A stretch of 64,000 nt of DNA from NCBI RefSeq assembly GCF_000321225.1, contig NW_004451649.1:1169572-1233571 (forward strand). The letters run 5' to 3'. The notes beneath the pieces were generated by a model. The model was not told the DNA's origin, searched no databases, and worked only from the letters and a program-made list of their open reading frames with translations. Made by a program: the position numbers and the translations under genes. The DNA is from Odobenus rosmarus divergens (Eukaryota; Chordata; Mammalia; Carnivora; Odobenidae). Positions within the stretch are counted from its first letter, which is position 1, and every line of letters starts with the position of its first letter. Shown piece after piece: positions 44,974 through 56,099 of the stretch.

Positions 44974-45177
44974 GAGAACTGAAACTCATGCCTCTCTCAC
45001 CACCTGAAACTTTCATGTCATGTGGGAGAAGCTGGTACCTTTCACCCAGAGCTGCATATGCACTAGGCCCAGAATTCAGAAAAGCTGAAGGAGGAAGCCC
45101 TCTGAGAACTAGAGGAGCTACAGGCCCCATTGCCACCCCACACCAACAAAGTGAGGTAGCAGATGAAAAAGAAGCTG
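44974..45177. other. about 200 bp of non-L1 sequence inside L1 ORF2
   Basis: L1 homology stops after CATTTTAAACAGTCAATG and resumes at ATACAACATATCACATTAAC, exactly where an intact L1 would continue. The block between them is markedly less AT-rich (GGAGGAAGCCCTCTGAGAAC; CTACAGGCCCCATTGCCACC). It gives an 82-codon plus-strand frame (44988-45236), has no poly-A and no target duplication that I can see, and matches no repeat I recognise. Confidence 0.6.
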
Positions 45178-45638
45178 TAAATACAACATATCACATTAAC
45201 AGAGTAAGAGAAAAATCATACCATTTTAATAAATGAAGAAAAAGCCTTTGGAACTATTCAACTGTCCGTTCATCATGAGAGTTCTCAGCAACTAAGAATA
45301 ACAGAGAACATCTTCAATGTGATGAAAGGAATATACTGAATACCTTCAACTAATATGATACTTAAAGGTCAAAGACTAACCACTTCTCCCAGAAGATCAG
45401 AAATGAGACAAACATGTCTGCCTACACCACTTACATTAAACACTGTATTTGGAATTACTTCCTAATGCAACAAGGCAAGACAAAGAAATACAAGGAAAAC
45501 TGATGAGAAAAGAGGTAGTAAAATGCTTGACATGATCTTTTAAAATGTAAAATATATTAAGATGTCTATGAAACAAATACTAAAACTTAGTGAATTTAGC
45601 AAAATCACTGGATTCAAGATGAGTATAAATATTAATTT

Positions 45639-45674
45639 TGTGTGTATGTGTGTGTGTATGTATATATATATATG
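45639..45674. repeat. compound (TG)n(TA)n microsatellite
   Basis: TGTGTATGTGTGTGTGTATG followed by TA units within the old L1 ORF2. It replaces the expected reverse-transcriptase segment. Confidence 0.93.
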
Positions 45675-46935
45675 TAACAAACAATAGGAAAATAAAGATA
45701 ATTTTTTTAAAAATGCATTTTTGGTGGAATAATAAAAGCCAAAGTATTACAAGTAAATTAACAAAAGAAGTGCAAAAATTTTACACTAAATACTACAAAC
45801 TATTGCTGACAAAAATTAAAGGACATCTAAATAAAAGAAGATACATACAACGTTCATGGATTAGAAGACTCAATATTGGTAAAGTGTTACTTCTTTTCCA
45901 GATTAAACTGTAGATTCAATGTAATCTCAATCCTGATTCCACCAGGCTTTTTTTATAGAAATTCACAAGCTAATTCCAAAACTTACATCAAAATAAAAAG
46001 GATGTAGAATATCTTAAACATTCTCATAAAAGAAGAGCAAAGTTGGATAATTTATACCAGCTGACTTTAAGACTTGCTATAAATCCACAGTGGTCAGTAA
46101 AGTGTAGTGCTGGTTTAAAGATAAGCAAGATCAATTAAACAGAATAGAGTGCCCAGAAATAGCCCTCTCTTCAATTATCAGGTCATTCAATTAATTTTTG
46201 ACAGAGGGGCTAAAATAATCTAATGGGAAAAGTGTATTCATAATGAAAGAAACTAAAACAAAACTCGAAGTGCAACTTATACCATAGAAAATAATTTAAG
46301 ATGAATCATAGACTTGAATGTACAGTGACAGCTTTATAGTTAAATCTATATAACATAAGACAATTTTTGTGACTTAGAGGTAGGGTAAGTTTTATCACAG
46401 AGGGCACAGAAAACAATAATCATAGAAGAAAAACTATAAATTCAACAAAATAAAATGTAAAATTTTGCACATTAAAAGATTCCCTTAGGAAAAGCAATAG
46501 ATAAACTACAGACTGGGAGCAAATATTCACAAACATATTATCTGTCAAAGGACTGGTATCCAGAATTCTTAATGAAATCATACAATTCAATAATAACATG
46601 TCAAAGAACTTGATAAAAATTGGCAAAATATTTGAACAGACATTATTTTATAAAGGAAGGTACATAAATGGCCATAAGCACATGAAAAGGTACACGAAAT
46701 CATTAGTCATCAGGGAAAGGCAAATTAAAACCACAGTGATATAGCACTACATAGCCACTGGAATAATTAAAATTCAAAAGAATGAAAACACAAAATTTTG
46801 ATGAAGCTGATAAGCAACTAGAATTCTAGTATGTTATTGGTAGTATTATAAAAAGGCACAACTACCTTTGGCAATTTCTTATAAAATGAAATACACATCT
46901 TCTCTATGATCCTTCTGAATTACTAAGCCTAGGAG

Positions 46936-47880
46936 GAAGGGTCAATAGAACTCTTTTTTTTTTTTTTTAATTGCTGGTTTAGAGCACTGTTTCATTATAC
47001 TGTTCTGCAAAGACCTCCTCCTTCTGAAGTCCCTAAAGCCCTCCATTTTCCATCATCTCTAAATGCTGTGGCTACCCTTTACTGCTATTCAGATGGACCT
47101 TGATTTCATTGAAGTTTTCTTCCCCGGATTATTTTACGCCTTTCTATCTAGCACATTTATCAACTACTTTGATGCCCTATATGGCATCCCGCACCACCTA
47201 GACCTTTTCAACGGCAATGACTACAATTAAAGAGTAGTCATCTGACAAACCTCCACTTCAGAGCTTGCCTACAGTTGGAACTTGAAATATTTTTCTGTGA
47301 CTTATAGTTTTTAGTTCTCTCCATTTTCCACTTTTACTCTTCTGTAAGGCTTTTTGACTCTTTGCTCTTGTTGTGACCTCTGATCCTTCAGCACCTGCTT
47401 ATTTTCCTGGTCTTTTTCTTTCCTCACTTATTGGGACCTAGCATTGGCCTTGAAACTGGAGACCTCCCTTACATATTTGTTAAACTGAATTGAATCCACT
47501 CACTTCTCTGGTTTGGTTGCATATTGTGATCTGTCATCTCAAGATCTCCATTAAGGCACCCTAGAATCACTCATCCCCTTGGCCTATACTGCATTCCTAA
47601 ACCCTTAATCACATGTACCTGTAGTATCCTCTGTTCTTTCTTCCAGTGCGTTGACAGTTGGTGTATAAAGTCCATACACAGACATGATTAATGATATATA
47701 ATAATTACTATAACTAAGCTCAGAGAGCCTTAGCTGCAGCTTAATGGTCCTTATATTCATCTTGTGTTTTATTCCTAGTCTATCCTCTACAGTACCTACT
47801 CTAATAATTTTTTAAAATTTCTTCAAACCTCTTGTCCCCATTCCCTCTCTTTTTTGAGGAAAATCATGATTCTCCTGTTT
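46936..47880. other. pyrimidine-rich sequence, possibly decayed LINE
   Basis: After a run of about sixteen T (46952-46967) the sequence is C/T-rich (CTCCTCCTTCTGAAGTCC, CTGGTCTTTTTCTTTCCTC). It may be decayed L2, continuous with the next entry, but key phrases are lacking. A few CpGs occur near 47125-47215. Confidence 0.35.
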
Positions 47881-47889
47881 TCCAGTGTT

Positions 47890-48421
47890 AATATTTCAAG
47901 CTTAATCCCTTTCATCCTGGCTTCTATAAAAGAGCAAGTTTTATCAATAATTATCCCCTCATTAAATTTTCAATATTCTTTGCATTAGCTCCTTTCACTC
48001 TTTCTACAAGGTTACTCAGATCTCCTCTCTCAAAAAACAAATACCTCTTCACCCCTCACAAATATTTTTCTGGGGTACCCCACACACAGTGAGATAAAAT
48101 GCAAGTCTGCAGTCACTACTTCAGTTTCTTCAACCATTGTAAATTCTTAGCCTCTGACCCCTTAACTAAGTCTCATTCATCATTCGTGGTAACTGCTTTG
48201 AGGAAGGCCATTGGTGATCTTTTGGCCAAAATCAATGTCTTCCCCCTTCCCCCACTTTGTTTTTGTTCTCTTTGGACTGCAGGGCATGAGATACTCTCAT
48301 TTCCCAAAACTTTATCCTTGACCTGACTCCCGTACTTGGATTCCATTTTATCTTGTATTTTATTCTTAAATAAAATTTCCCTCCATTCCTCCCTTTCTTC
48401 CTGCCTCTCCTTCTCCCACTT

Positions 48422-48463
<42 letters not shown>

Positions 48464-49335
48464 AAATTGAACCAATTATACTTGACCATAACAACCAAGT
48501 AATTTGATTGGTGACAATATATTTGTGCCACATTAGTACTGGCGAGGTCCTTCATTACTAGTATCTGGGCCCTAGTTCTTCCATAACTCCAATTTCCAAT
48601 ATCCCATTTCCTGTATCTATTCCACTTTGTCCACTTCTGGGACCCATATGTTCTAACTCATTAGAATCTGCCTGGAATATGTAGAAATTTAGTACATAAA
48701 AGAGAGGGTTTTTTTCTCTGTGCTTCGCAGAGCCTCACAACTATGCCTCTAGTATAATTATTTCTGTTTATAATTGCTATTGTACAAGTCCAAGGAATTT
48801 CTTCACTGTGGTTTCCCATCTCTCCCTTTCAAATCTTCCCCAGCAGTAGAAGCTAAAATTAAACCTGTCTAAGCAAGTGCTGCCTCACTTCCTATGGGCC
48901 AACAGTATAAGAATTAAATGGTCATCAGATTGCTTTCTGCTTAGTGAATCACATTTGCTTCCATCAACTCACCATACCAATTCTGAATTCTCCTCCAAAG
49001 TTTTTAAATTCTCCATAAATTTGACCAAATTTATGCATCAATCTTATTTTTTATTTCAACATACAGTGTTCCTTTCATTACATAGATGCACTGCCCCTAA
49101 CACAGCACAATGACTCCCTGTCAGCACACCATTTTTAGTGGAGTTTACGTCACCATGTTGGCTCTCCCTTCTTGCCTGTACATTATTACTTCTATCTGCT
49201 ATTCATGACCAAATTCAAGTCTCAATTCATCAGAGACCATTCCCCAATTATTATATCTTTCTTGTCTTCTCTGGTAACATTCCTCTGCACCACCACTGAG
49301 TATTTCATCACAAATATTGTTGTTTTTTTTAACTA
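47890..49335 (+). mobile_element. ancient L2 LINE, sense, broken
   Basis: CAAGGTTACTCAGATCTCCT, TCATTCATCATTCGTGGTAA, GAGGAAGGCCATTGGTGATC and TTTTGGCCAAAATCAATGTC follow the L2 reverse-transcriptase region ('aaggccaccagtgacctcctaatggccaaatccaatgg'). Later, AAATTCAAGTCTCAATTCAT and CAGAGACCATTCCCC resemble the L2 3' part. Frames are destroyed. A (CA)n array lies inside. Confidence 0.6.
48423..48461. repeat. uninterrupted (AC)19 microsatellite
   Basis: Nineteen perfect AC units inside L2-like sequence. On the minus strand it produces the spurious CVCVCV frames of 100 and 107 codons. Confidence 0.98.
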
Positions 49336-49419
49336 CATTGTAAAATTCCTGCTGCCAGGTGCTTTATTAAATAAAAATATTTGTTAACACAGAGAAATAG
49401 ACATACATTTCAATTGCGC

Positions 49420-49445
49420 ATATATATATATATATATATATATAT
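49420..49445. repeat. (TA)13 microsatellite
   Basis: A perfect alternating TA array of about 26 bases. Confidence 0.97.
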
Positions 49446-49464
49446 CTCACCTGAAATATTGCGT

Positions 49465-49650
49465 ATTTGGAGAGTTTGCTGGGTGTCAGATGCTCCCCTA
49501 AATTCACTGAATCCTCATAACCACACTCTACAGTTGTTGTTAAATCCATTTAATAAATGAAAACTGAGGTTCAGAGAAGTTAAATCTCCAAGGTCAGATA
49601 GTTAATCAAAACCAGCCACGTTTGATGGCAAAGCCTATAATCCTTTTATT
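49465..49650 (-). repeat. MIR SINE, antisense
   Basis: GTTTGCTGGGTGTCAGATGC, ACTGAATCCTCATAACCACA, AAATGAAAACTGAGGTTCAG, AGAAGTTAAATCTCCAAGGT and CAGATAGTTAATCAAAACC match the antisense MIR in order. Confidence 0.88.
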
Positions 49651-49785
49651 ATACCTGGAAGATTCCAAATTCTTCTGAAATGATTGTTTTAAATAAAAGG
49701 ATTGAATTGATTTAATATGGTGTCAAGTATTTATATGTAAATATTATGCCTAACTTTAAGTCTATATTCTGAAAAGTATCCTCAT

Positions 49786-49792
49786 TTTTATT

Positions 49793-49830
<38 letters not shown>
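49786..49830. repeat. (TTTA)n tetranucleotide repeat
   Basis: About eleven TTTA units. It could be the remnant of a SINE tail, but no SINE body is attached. Confidence 0.95.
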
Positions 49831-49834
<4 letters not shown>

Positions 49835-50640
49835 TGGCAGTGAGTATCTTTTCTGGCCTGTGCTACTCATCACCAAAAGCGCCATTTCAACATGTGGAGT
49901 TCCACATAACTTACTGGAAAAGTACCATCTCTTAATGACAAGCAACAGAGTAATAAAAGCAGAACATCCTGCAAATCTGCTAGTATTGTTTGGATTAGAT
50001 GAGTAAATTATTGGTGTTTTAGTAATAAGATCTTTTTAAAGGGAACATTACAATATTTACTTCATAGAAAACATGAAAAATAGCCAATGGCAGTAAGGTT
50101 TAGTCATATGGAAATTTCCAATTGTACTTTGTGCAAATAGAATATGTTCTCACCCTTAGGGTGGAAAAAAAAAATTGAGAGAACTTCAGAAGATAAAAAA
50201 AGTGTCATGTAAGAAAAAAAAAAGAACTAGGTCAGGGAAATAGAATTTATTTGACTGTAGCAGCTATGAATATTCCTGAGAAATATATATGGAAGAAAAA
50301 CCCTATAGTACAAAAAGAGTTTGGCCATGGAGTTATTAGATGGAAAACCTTCAAAGAGAATCAGATTATGTCAGTGTATGCAAATGGCATTTTAACTCCA
50401 GAATGTTAAAGAGAAATGTAATGGATGAAGAAAGGAATTCAGTACTTTGTGGAGACTACATTCAGCTGAGCAAGCCCAGGAGTCCGTCGCTTTCTAAGAA
50501 AGTTGATATCATTATGCGATGCCATCAGAGCTTTTAAAGAGAATGAACTCAGTTTTTCTTTCCTGTTACCCATTTACCTCTTGTGTGATTAGTGAATTGG
50601 CTTGAATTTTCTTTTCCTAGCCCTGGTTAAGGATCTTCAA
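49831..50640. other. unique sequence, no gene seen
   Basis: A-runs at about 50165 and 50213-50223. A 65-codon plus-strand frame (50340-50537) has no supporting context. Confidence 0.4.
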
Positions 50641-50648
50641 GGGCTGGT

Positions 50649-50854
50649 ATGAATGTTGCTTGTTTTGTTTGGAAACATCCCAGACTTGAGGACCTACGGG
50701 GTCTTCCAATGCCTGGAACATTTGCCTCAGCCACGGGTACTAGGGCACTTCACCAGATGCCCTACTGTGCTCTGTTTCCAATGACTCTCGCAGCCATCCA
50801 GACATCAGACATCAGCCTTTCTTATGTACATCACTCTGTTCACTGCAGAAGACC
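50649..50854 (+). other. GC-richer block ending at a polypurine tract
   Basis: About 200 bp of balanced composition (GAGGACCTACGGGGTCTTCC; AGCCACGGGTACTAGGGCAC) sits directly before a GAAA-rich tract, an arrangement that resembles a retroposon with an A/G-rich tail. The plus-strand frame is open through it and into the tract (113 codons). I recognise no parent sequence. Confidence 0.3.
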
Positions 50855-50877
50855 GAAAAAAAGAAAAAGAAAGAAAG

Positions 50878-50916
<39 letters not shown>

Positions 50917-51006
50917 AGAAAGAAAGAAGAAGGAAAGAAAGAAGAAAAAAAGAAAAAAGAGGAGAGAGAAGAGAAGAGAGTGTCAAGTGAGAAAAAAGAA
51001 AGAAAA
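50855..51006. repeat. long polypurine (GAAA)n tract
   Basis: About 150 bases are almost exclusively A and G on the plus strand, mainly GAAA units, later AAGAAGG and GAGAGAAGAG variants, with a single GTGTC interruption near 50981. Such homopurine mirror tracts can form triplex (H-)DNA. All frames across it are low-complexity KERK or SFFLS artefacts. Confidence 0.95.
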
Positions 51007-51500
51007 GCAACTTAGCTGATATCAAGGGAGTTTGAGGCAAATAAGAACTTTCAATATGAGAATAAGGCAAGGAACTTGACAGAGATGACAAAAAGACATA
51101 TCTTTCTGTCAACAGTCTTCCTTCAGTTCCACTGAGATCCATTAGCAGCTGTGAAGTGTGAAAATTAGGAGCTAAAGCACAAAAGATATTTTAAGGCTGA
51201 GAATGCAGCAAGCTTTCACATTTCCTTATCACGTCCCCTTTTATTCCATCAAACATGTTATTCATACTATTTTTAATGATTTCTCAACAGATTCAAATAT
51301 TGCCTCAGAAGTCTGATGAGGGGAATGACCTGGGTCGGAGTGAGGGCATCAGGGGCCGATTTCCCAAGAGAATGAATGTTTCAAGGGGACAGGGAAGAAA
51401 GCAGATGTTTTCCATCAGCAACTGATGCTGGAGAAGTAACCATTCCTCCCTTCCTACCCACATGCTCTAGGCCTTAATCATGTACTCCCTTTTTCTGCTT
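51007..51500. other. unique sequence, no gene seen
   Basis: No repeat or gene recognised. GGGTCGGAGTGAG and GGGGCCGATTT near 51332-51360 retain CpGs. Confidence 0.4.
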
Positions 51501-51539
51501 TCATAGCCACAGCAGCATGTCATAATTCACAGCCTGTCT

Positions 51540-51870
51540 TGTTGACACAGCTTGCTTCAGTTGTTCACATAGCAAATTGTTCGCTGAAACTGAAGACACA
51601 GCAGCTTTTTGTGGAGGGACTAAAAGGAGCTGCAGAGTTCTGGATGTTTGCAGTCAAGTACACTGCTGGGTAGGGGTCCAGAAACATTACACAAATATGT
51701 TTACACTTTCAGTCCCAGCTACAGATGGGGTGTTTCCATCGCAGCCATCCTACAGCACACATCGGCTAAAACAGAGCCGCCGCATCATTTGGCGAGCCTT
51801 GCCCCACCACAGAAGCAACTCGATCCATTTCCTCTCTGCACCAAAATGTAGCCTTTTTTAAATGAGGGAA
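51540..51870. promoter_or_regulatory. candidate conserved non-coding or exonic element
   Basis: A CpG-retaining block (TTTCCATCGCAGCC, ACACATCGGC, GAGCCGCCGCATC, TTTGGCGAGCC, AACTCGATCC) in a low-CpG region. The plus strand is open for 94 codons (51577-51861) and a second frame for 67 codons. I recognise neither product. CpG retention suggests constraint or recent hypomethylation. Regulatory function is inference. Confidence 0.3.
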
Positions 51871-52089
51871 CAAATGTGAAGGGGCAAAGGCAACAAGGAC
51901 TGTGACGGAAGAGATAAAAATCAATCTCTTTTTAGAGCAGTGTCAATTACAAAATATCACTGGCATCACCTTTGAGGAAACTGAACACTTCCTGTATTAT
52001 ATAAATTTATTTATTACTAGGGACAACTTATTCAGGTTATTTATCACCAATATATTTTGTGTATTTGTTCCTTAAAATGTGGTTGGCAT
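51871..52089. other. short unique stretch
   Basis: No gene or repeat recognised. Confidence 0.4.
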
Positions 52090-52252
52090 TAGTTCACGGC
52101 AGCAAGGCTGAGTGGATAGAAAACTGATATAGAAATTTACATGCCAGGTCGTGTCCGAGTTGCACACAAATTATGTAACCTGAACCAATTCGCTTGAAGA
52201 CAGTTACTTTATCTATAAAGTGAGATCTAAAGAATCTCAACAACTCATTTAA
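52090..52252 (+). repeat. MIR SINE, sense
   Basis: GGCAGCAAGGCTGAGTGGAT, TTTACATGCCAGGTCGTGTC, AAATTATGTAACCTGAACCA and CAGTTACTTTATCTATAAAG follow the sense MIR ('cttagctgtgtgacc...cagtttcctcatctgtaaaatg'). Confidence 0.65.
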
Positions 52253-52489
52253 GTTCTTAAATTTTATTTTCTCTAAATTAATGCTTGGTAATCAAAGCTG
52301 CAAATCAGGACAACTGCAATCTAATCATCTTTCCAAATGATTACAAATACTTTTCAAAGACAAAGTCCATATGCCTAATTGTCTCTGCTCTTTTAAAGGT
52401 TACACATTCACAGAGAAAAAATTCCCATGGAAAATGGGCAGTTTTGCATAATTAGTTCACTCTTTCTTCCATCCCACTCTAACTATTCA

Positions 52490-52930
52490 GATCCAGGGCT
52501 CTACATATTTTCAGGTTGGTATTTCTGACCTTTAATCTGTCTGCCCATGCCCCCTGTCCTCCGTGACCAACTCCTTTACGTCATGGCCAGAATCATCTTG
52601 AAAAAGCGATTTCATTCCATTCCTCTTTTCCAGGGTGTAAGATACTTCTCTGCTGCTAGACAAATCGAGTTGAAATTGTTTGGTTTAGCTTTCAAGACCT
52701 ATTTTTATGAGCAAATCTTATAAATGCCCCAGAATTACCCACCAGGGCCAGGTCAGCTTCCTCACTGTCCTTGCTCTGTGGTCTTTTTTTTCCCTCATGC
52801 CATATATTTGCCTTCAATTCCTTGTTCGTTATACTTGACCTACCTGGGTTCTGTTCACCGTTCATTGCCCAGTGCAAGCTCCTCCAGGCTGCCTCCTGCC
52901 AAGACCACATGGGGTTCTCTGCTTTCTCTT
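52490..52930 (+). repeat. probable ancient LINE (L2-like) fragment
   Basis: ATGGCCAGAATCATCTTGAA, AAAAGCGATTTCATTCCATT and GCTTTCAAGACCTATTTTTA fit a recalled ancient LINE 3' layout ('ccagaatgatctttttaaaa...ctaaggccctgcatgatctg'), then a C/T-rich part. Antisense and sense frames of 65-78 codons here are shadows. Confidence 0.35.
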
Positions 52931-53385
52931 ACCTCTCTGAGCATCAAGAATCCAAAATAGCATTTTAGGGTGATAAACATGACTGCTTCTCCTTCCTACC
53001 CAAGTGTGGAACCAAATGAGAAAAAGGGGACTAGAAATATCAACTCTATTATGAGGAAAGCCTGAATTGGAAGTTGTGACCTACCTAGAGCTAAGGCTGC
53101 AGGGAGTTAGACATTCATTTCAGCCCAGAATTAGACAACCACACCTTAGAGCCTGGCAGATTGCTGCCCCGAGTGCATTCTCCCTGCCAGCAGGCAGATT
53201 GGACAAGGCAGGCCTAGGAGAAGGGGGCTGATCTCCTTTTCCTCAATGTCTCAACCAGATGAGCCTCTCCTCGTCCCCTGGGATCAGAGAGAAGCCATAG
53301 ATATAATCATGTGAAGTGACTCCACATAGAAACTTGCTGCATCTACTTCTTGGTCAGTCTGAAAGATTACATATATATTGACTCT
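52931..53385. other. unique sequence, no gene seen
   Basis: Moderately GC-richer DNA with no recognised repeat or coding signal. Confidence 0.4.
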
Positions 53386-53387
53386 GT

Positions 53388-53528
53388 TAGTTTTATACAT
53401 ATTAAACCTGTCTCCCCAATGAAATTCTAAGCCTTAAGAGGACATGAACCATTATCTGTATTTCTTTTTCATTCCTCACAGTACTAGGCCCATAATATTG
53501 GTCAAAAATTAAATATTGCCTGATTGCA
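53388..53528 (+). repeat. LINE L2 3' end
   Basis: GTCTCCCCAATGAAATTCTA, AAGAGGACATGAACCATTAT, CATTCCTCACAGTACTAGGC and CAAAAATTAAATATTGCCTG follow the L2 tail ('tagactgtaagctcc...gagggcagggaccatgtct...cccagtgcctagcac'). Confidence 0.65.
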
Positions 53529-53753
53529 TAACAAATTCAGCTATTCTTAATTATATTTACAATTAAAATGTGTATTATAGATTTGTGTGCATGTTGATTG
53601 TGAACAAAAATATTTGCAGATGACAGTAACCTTGAGACCAGTTACCATGTACATGTCTAAAATAAATACATATAAAGAAAAAAGTCATATAGAGAGAATA
53701 TTTTTATCGAAATAGATGGTTTTATTAAAAGTTATAACCACTGAAGCTTGTTT

Positions 53754-53952
53754 TTTTTTTTTTTTAAGATTTATTTATTTACATGAGAGAGAGAGAGAGC
53801 ACAGGAGGCAGAGGGCGAGGGAAAAAGAATCTCAAGCAGACTCCCTGCTGAGTGCAGACCCTGATGTGAGGCTCCATCCCACGACCCCGGATCCTGACCT
53901 GAACCAAAATCAAGAGTTGGATGCTGAACCAGCTGAGCCACCCAGGTGCCCC
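53754..53952 (-). mobile_element. CAN-SINE, antisense, older subgroup
   Basis: AAGATTTATTTATTTACATG tail, AGAATCTCAAGCAGACTCCC, CCAAAATCAAGAGTTGGATG and CCACCCAGGTGCCCC head. ACCACTGAAGCTTG is duplicated at about 53737-53750 and 53953-53966. Oligo-T of about fifteen bases precedes the tail. Confidence 0.96.
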
Positions 53953-53969
53953 ACCACTGAAGCTTGTTT

Positions 53970-55005
53970 AATTTCTGCTAAACTACCAATGAGCACAGCC
54001 AACGGTGAAACCGACAGTAATCAAACAAATCTTACCAAACTTTGTTAGCTCTTTTTGTTAAAGAGGGAAATCAAAGTGTTTATCATTCTGCCTTAATGGA
54101 ACAGTGTTAGCCACACATTTTACTACTATTATTGAGACAGCTGAATCAATTTTTAACCATAACATGGTGGATTTTCCTCATGTCACAGAACATGATTAAC
54201 GTGAGGAGAGAATAGAAGTGTTTAAACTATTACACCAAATTTTTAAAAAATTATAAAATGGGTAATGCCTCTCTAAGATAATAATCACAGTCAGTCCATC
54301 TTCAAATAGTCAGGCTAGATGTGTTTCAAGGACTAACTGCTCTTGGTGATTTTTATAACATTATAAAGTTATTCTAAAATTTCTTAAATTGCAAAATGTC
54401 TTACATTTTCTTTCCACTTGTATCTTCCTAGATTTTTTCTGATATGTGTGGAATGCCTAATGGGGAGACAGAGAAACTATAAAAAATATTTATATATAAA
54501 ATACATTTTATATATAAATTTTATGTATTGTAATAAAATAAAATATCATATATTACATTTTTTTCTAATTGACATTATTTTTTCTTTGGAAAAAGATGGC
54601 ATTGTGTTTTGCTTTCAATGTTGTTTTGTCTATTTGCTAAGGGACATTATAATCAGCTAAAGACTGAGCTGCCTATTGATAAGACATACGTGCAGTGGCT
54701 GGATGTTGTATTCTAATAGGCAACTCTCCAAAGGAAACTTGGGTCTCTTACACCCCCGATCCTTTCTCAAACATAATAAGGGGGTCTCTAGTATGTTGAT
54801 TTTCTGGCAAGTATATCTCAGTTATAGGCTGTCCTATTTAAGAAGACAATATGAAGTTCATGATTTACTAGTAATTGAGCATAAATTGAGTAAAATATTG
54901 TACAGCTAGGGAGGGCAATGGATAACTCTGTGTGTGTGAATTCAGTGCTGGCTCAGATAGGCTGACAAGTTCTCCCACCACCCACCTCATCCTGGCCATT
55001 GATGC
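53970..55005. other. unique AT-rich sequence, no gene seen
   Basis: Positions 54475-54560 are an AT-only low-complexity stretch (ATATTTATATATAAAATAC). Frames of 77-80 codons have no supporting context. Confidence 0.4.
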
Positions 55006-55009
55006 ACAT

Positions 55010-55483
55010 ATGCTAATACTAAGAGCCTATTAATATATTACCTTACATGACAAAAGGGATGTGAGATGTGATTATATTAATGATGTTGAGGTGGGAGATT
55101 ATTCTGGATTATCTGTGTGGGCCCAATGTAATCACAAGGGATTTTATAAGAGGGAAGCGGAATGGTCAGAATCAGAAGGAGATGTGACAAGCAGGTGGTC
55201 GGAGTCAAAGAGTAATCTGAAAATGGTATACTGCTGACTTTGAAGATGAAGGAAGAGATGACCAGCCAAGGGATGCAGATCAACTCTAGAAGCTGAAAAG
55301 GGAAGGGGACAGATTCTTTCCCAGAGCCTGTGGGGGAGCATAGCCCTGCCAATATACTGATCGTGGCCCAAGAGAATCCATTTCAGACTTCAGATCTCCA
55401 AAACTAGGAGGTAATAAATGTGGGTTGTTTTAAGCCACTAAGTTTGTGGTAATTTGTTAGAGCAGCAAAAAGAAACCAATACA
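55010..55483 (+). mobile_element. MaLR (MLT1-like) solo LTR
   Basis: ATTACCTTACATGACAAAAG, GAGATTATTCTGGATTATCT, GTGGGCCCAATGTAATCACA, AGGGATTTTATAAGAGGGAA, GACTTTGAAGATGAAGGAAG, CAGAGCCTGTGGGGGAGCAT, GGGTTGTTTTAAGCCACTAA and GTTTGTGGTAATTTGTTAGA run in the same order as the LTR at 28.2 kb. The 5' end is missing or diverged. No retroviral genes are attached. Confidence 0.85.
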
Positions 55484-55880
55484 TTGAAACTTGTTTAGAA
55501 ATAGGGGAAAACACAAGTATAAATTGACTTCCTATGTATTAAAACATTTGTTACATTAAAGAAATATATTAATCTTCACAAAGGTTTCCAGGCATTCTGA
55601 AACAATTGTTACAGCATCGGAAAACTTTCCTGGAACTTCTGCTTTTACTTTTTAGAAGGTCCAAAAAAATTTCCAAAGTCAAGTGGAATGTATATCCCTG
55701 GTTTTAATGATCTCTATAGATTTAGGTCTAAGTCAAAAGAAGCCTTGAAACCTTGGCTTGGAATACTTACTAATACTAGTCAATAGAACTTATCAGTGTT
55801 TTGTACTTGGAATCACTTGTGATCTTACCAGTACTCACTTTAATTTAATTCTCACCACTTTTTGGTAATGTATATTCCTA
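55484..55880. other. unique sequence, no gene seen
   Basis: No gene or repeat recognised. Confidence 0.4.
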
Positions 55881-55896
55881 AGCACTATAGATTTTT

Positions 55897-56099
55897 TTTA
55901 AAAGATTTTATTTATTTATTTATTTAACTGACAGAGAGAGAGAGACAGCTAGAGAAAGAACACAAGCAGGCGGAGTGGGAGAGGGAGAAGCAGGCTCCCC
56001 GCGGAGCAGGGAGCCCGACGCGGGGCTCGATTCCAGGACCCTGGATCACGACCTGAGCCGAAGGCAGACGCTTAACCAACTGAGCCACCCAGGTTCCCC
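55897..56099 (-). mobile_element. CAN-SINE, antisense, near consensus with CpGs intact
   Basis: GATTTTATTTATTTATTTAT tail, GCTCCCCGCGGAGCAGGGAG, CCCGACGCGGGGCTCGATTC, ATCACGACCTGAGCCGAAGG and CCACCCAGG head. AGCACTATAGATTTTT is perfectly duplicated at 55881-55896 and 56100-56115. The number of retained CpGs makes this the youngest-looking SINE in the window. Confidence 0.98.

Larger units (their letters stand above)
43700..46935 (+). mobile_element. old, long but decayed L1M (ORF1 region through ORF2), sense
   Basis: Positions 43750-44470 match the old L1 region upstream of ORF2 (TACTTAAAGTGCTGAGAGAA; CTCAGAAGTTTATACCTG; AGATACATATTGCAATACAT). From 44510, ORF2 is recognisable: CCAGATGGATTCACTGGTGA (template-binding region), ACTACAGACCAATACCCTTG, TCAGAAATGAGACAAACATG, TTCATGGATTAGAAGACTCA, ACAGAATAGAGTGCCCAGAA and CATGAAAAGGTACACGAAAT. 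Frames are full of indels, with deletions including the catalytic FADD-type block near 45530. The element has no intact gene. A non-L1 block interrupts it at about 44974-45177. Confidence 0.85.

Noticed and set aside
48173..48555. Minus-strand open frames of 100 and 107 codons
   Set aside because: Both run through the (AC)19 array and give CVCVCV peptides; flanks are ancient L2 sequence.
50649..51142. Frames of 63-113 codons around the polypurine tract
   Set aside because: Purine low-complexity codons never form stops; the peptides are KERK or SFFLS repeats without domain content.
55077..55371. Antisense frames of 75-91 codons
   Set aside because: They lie entirely inside an MLT1-like LTR, which is non-coding.
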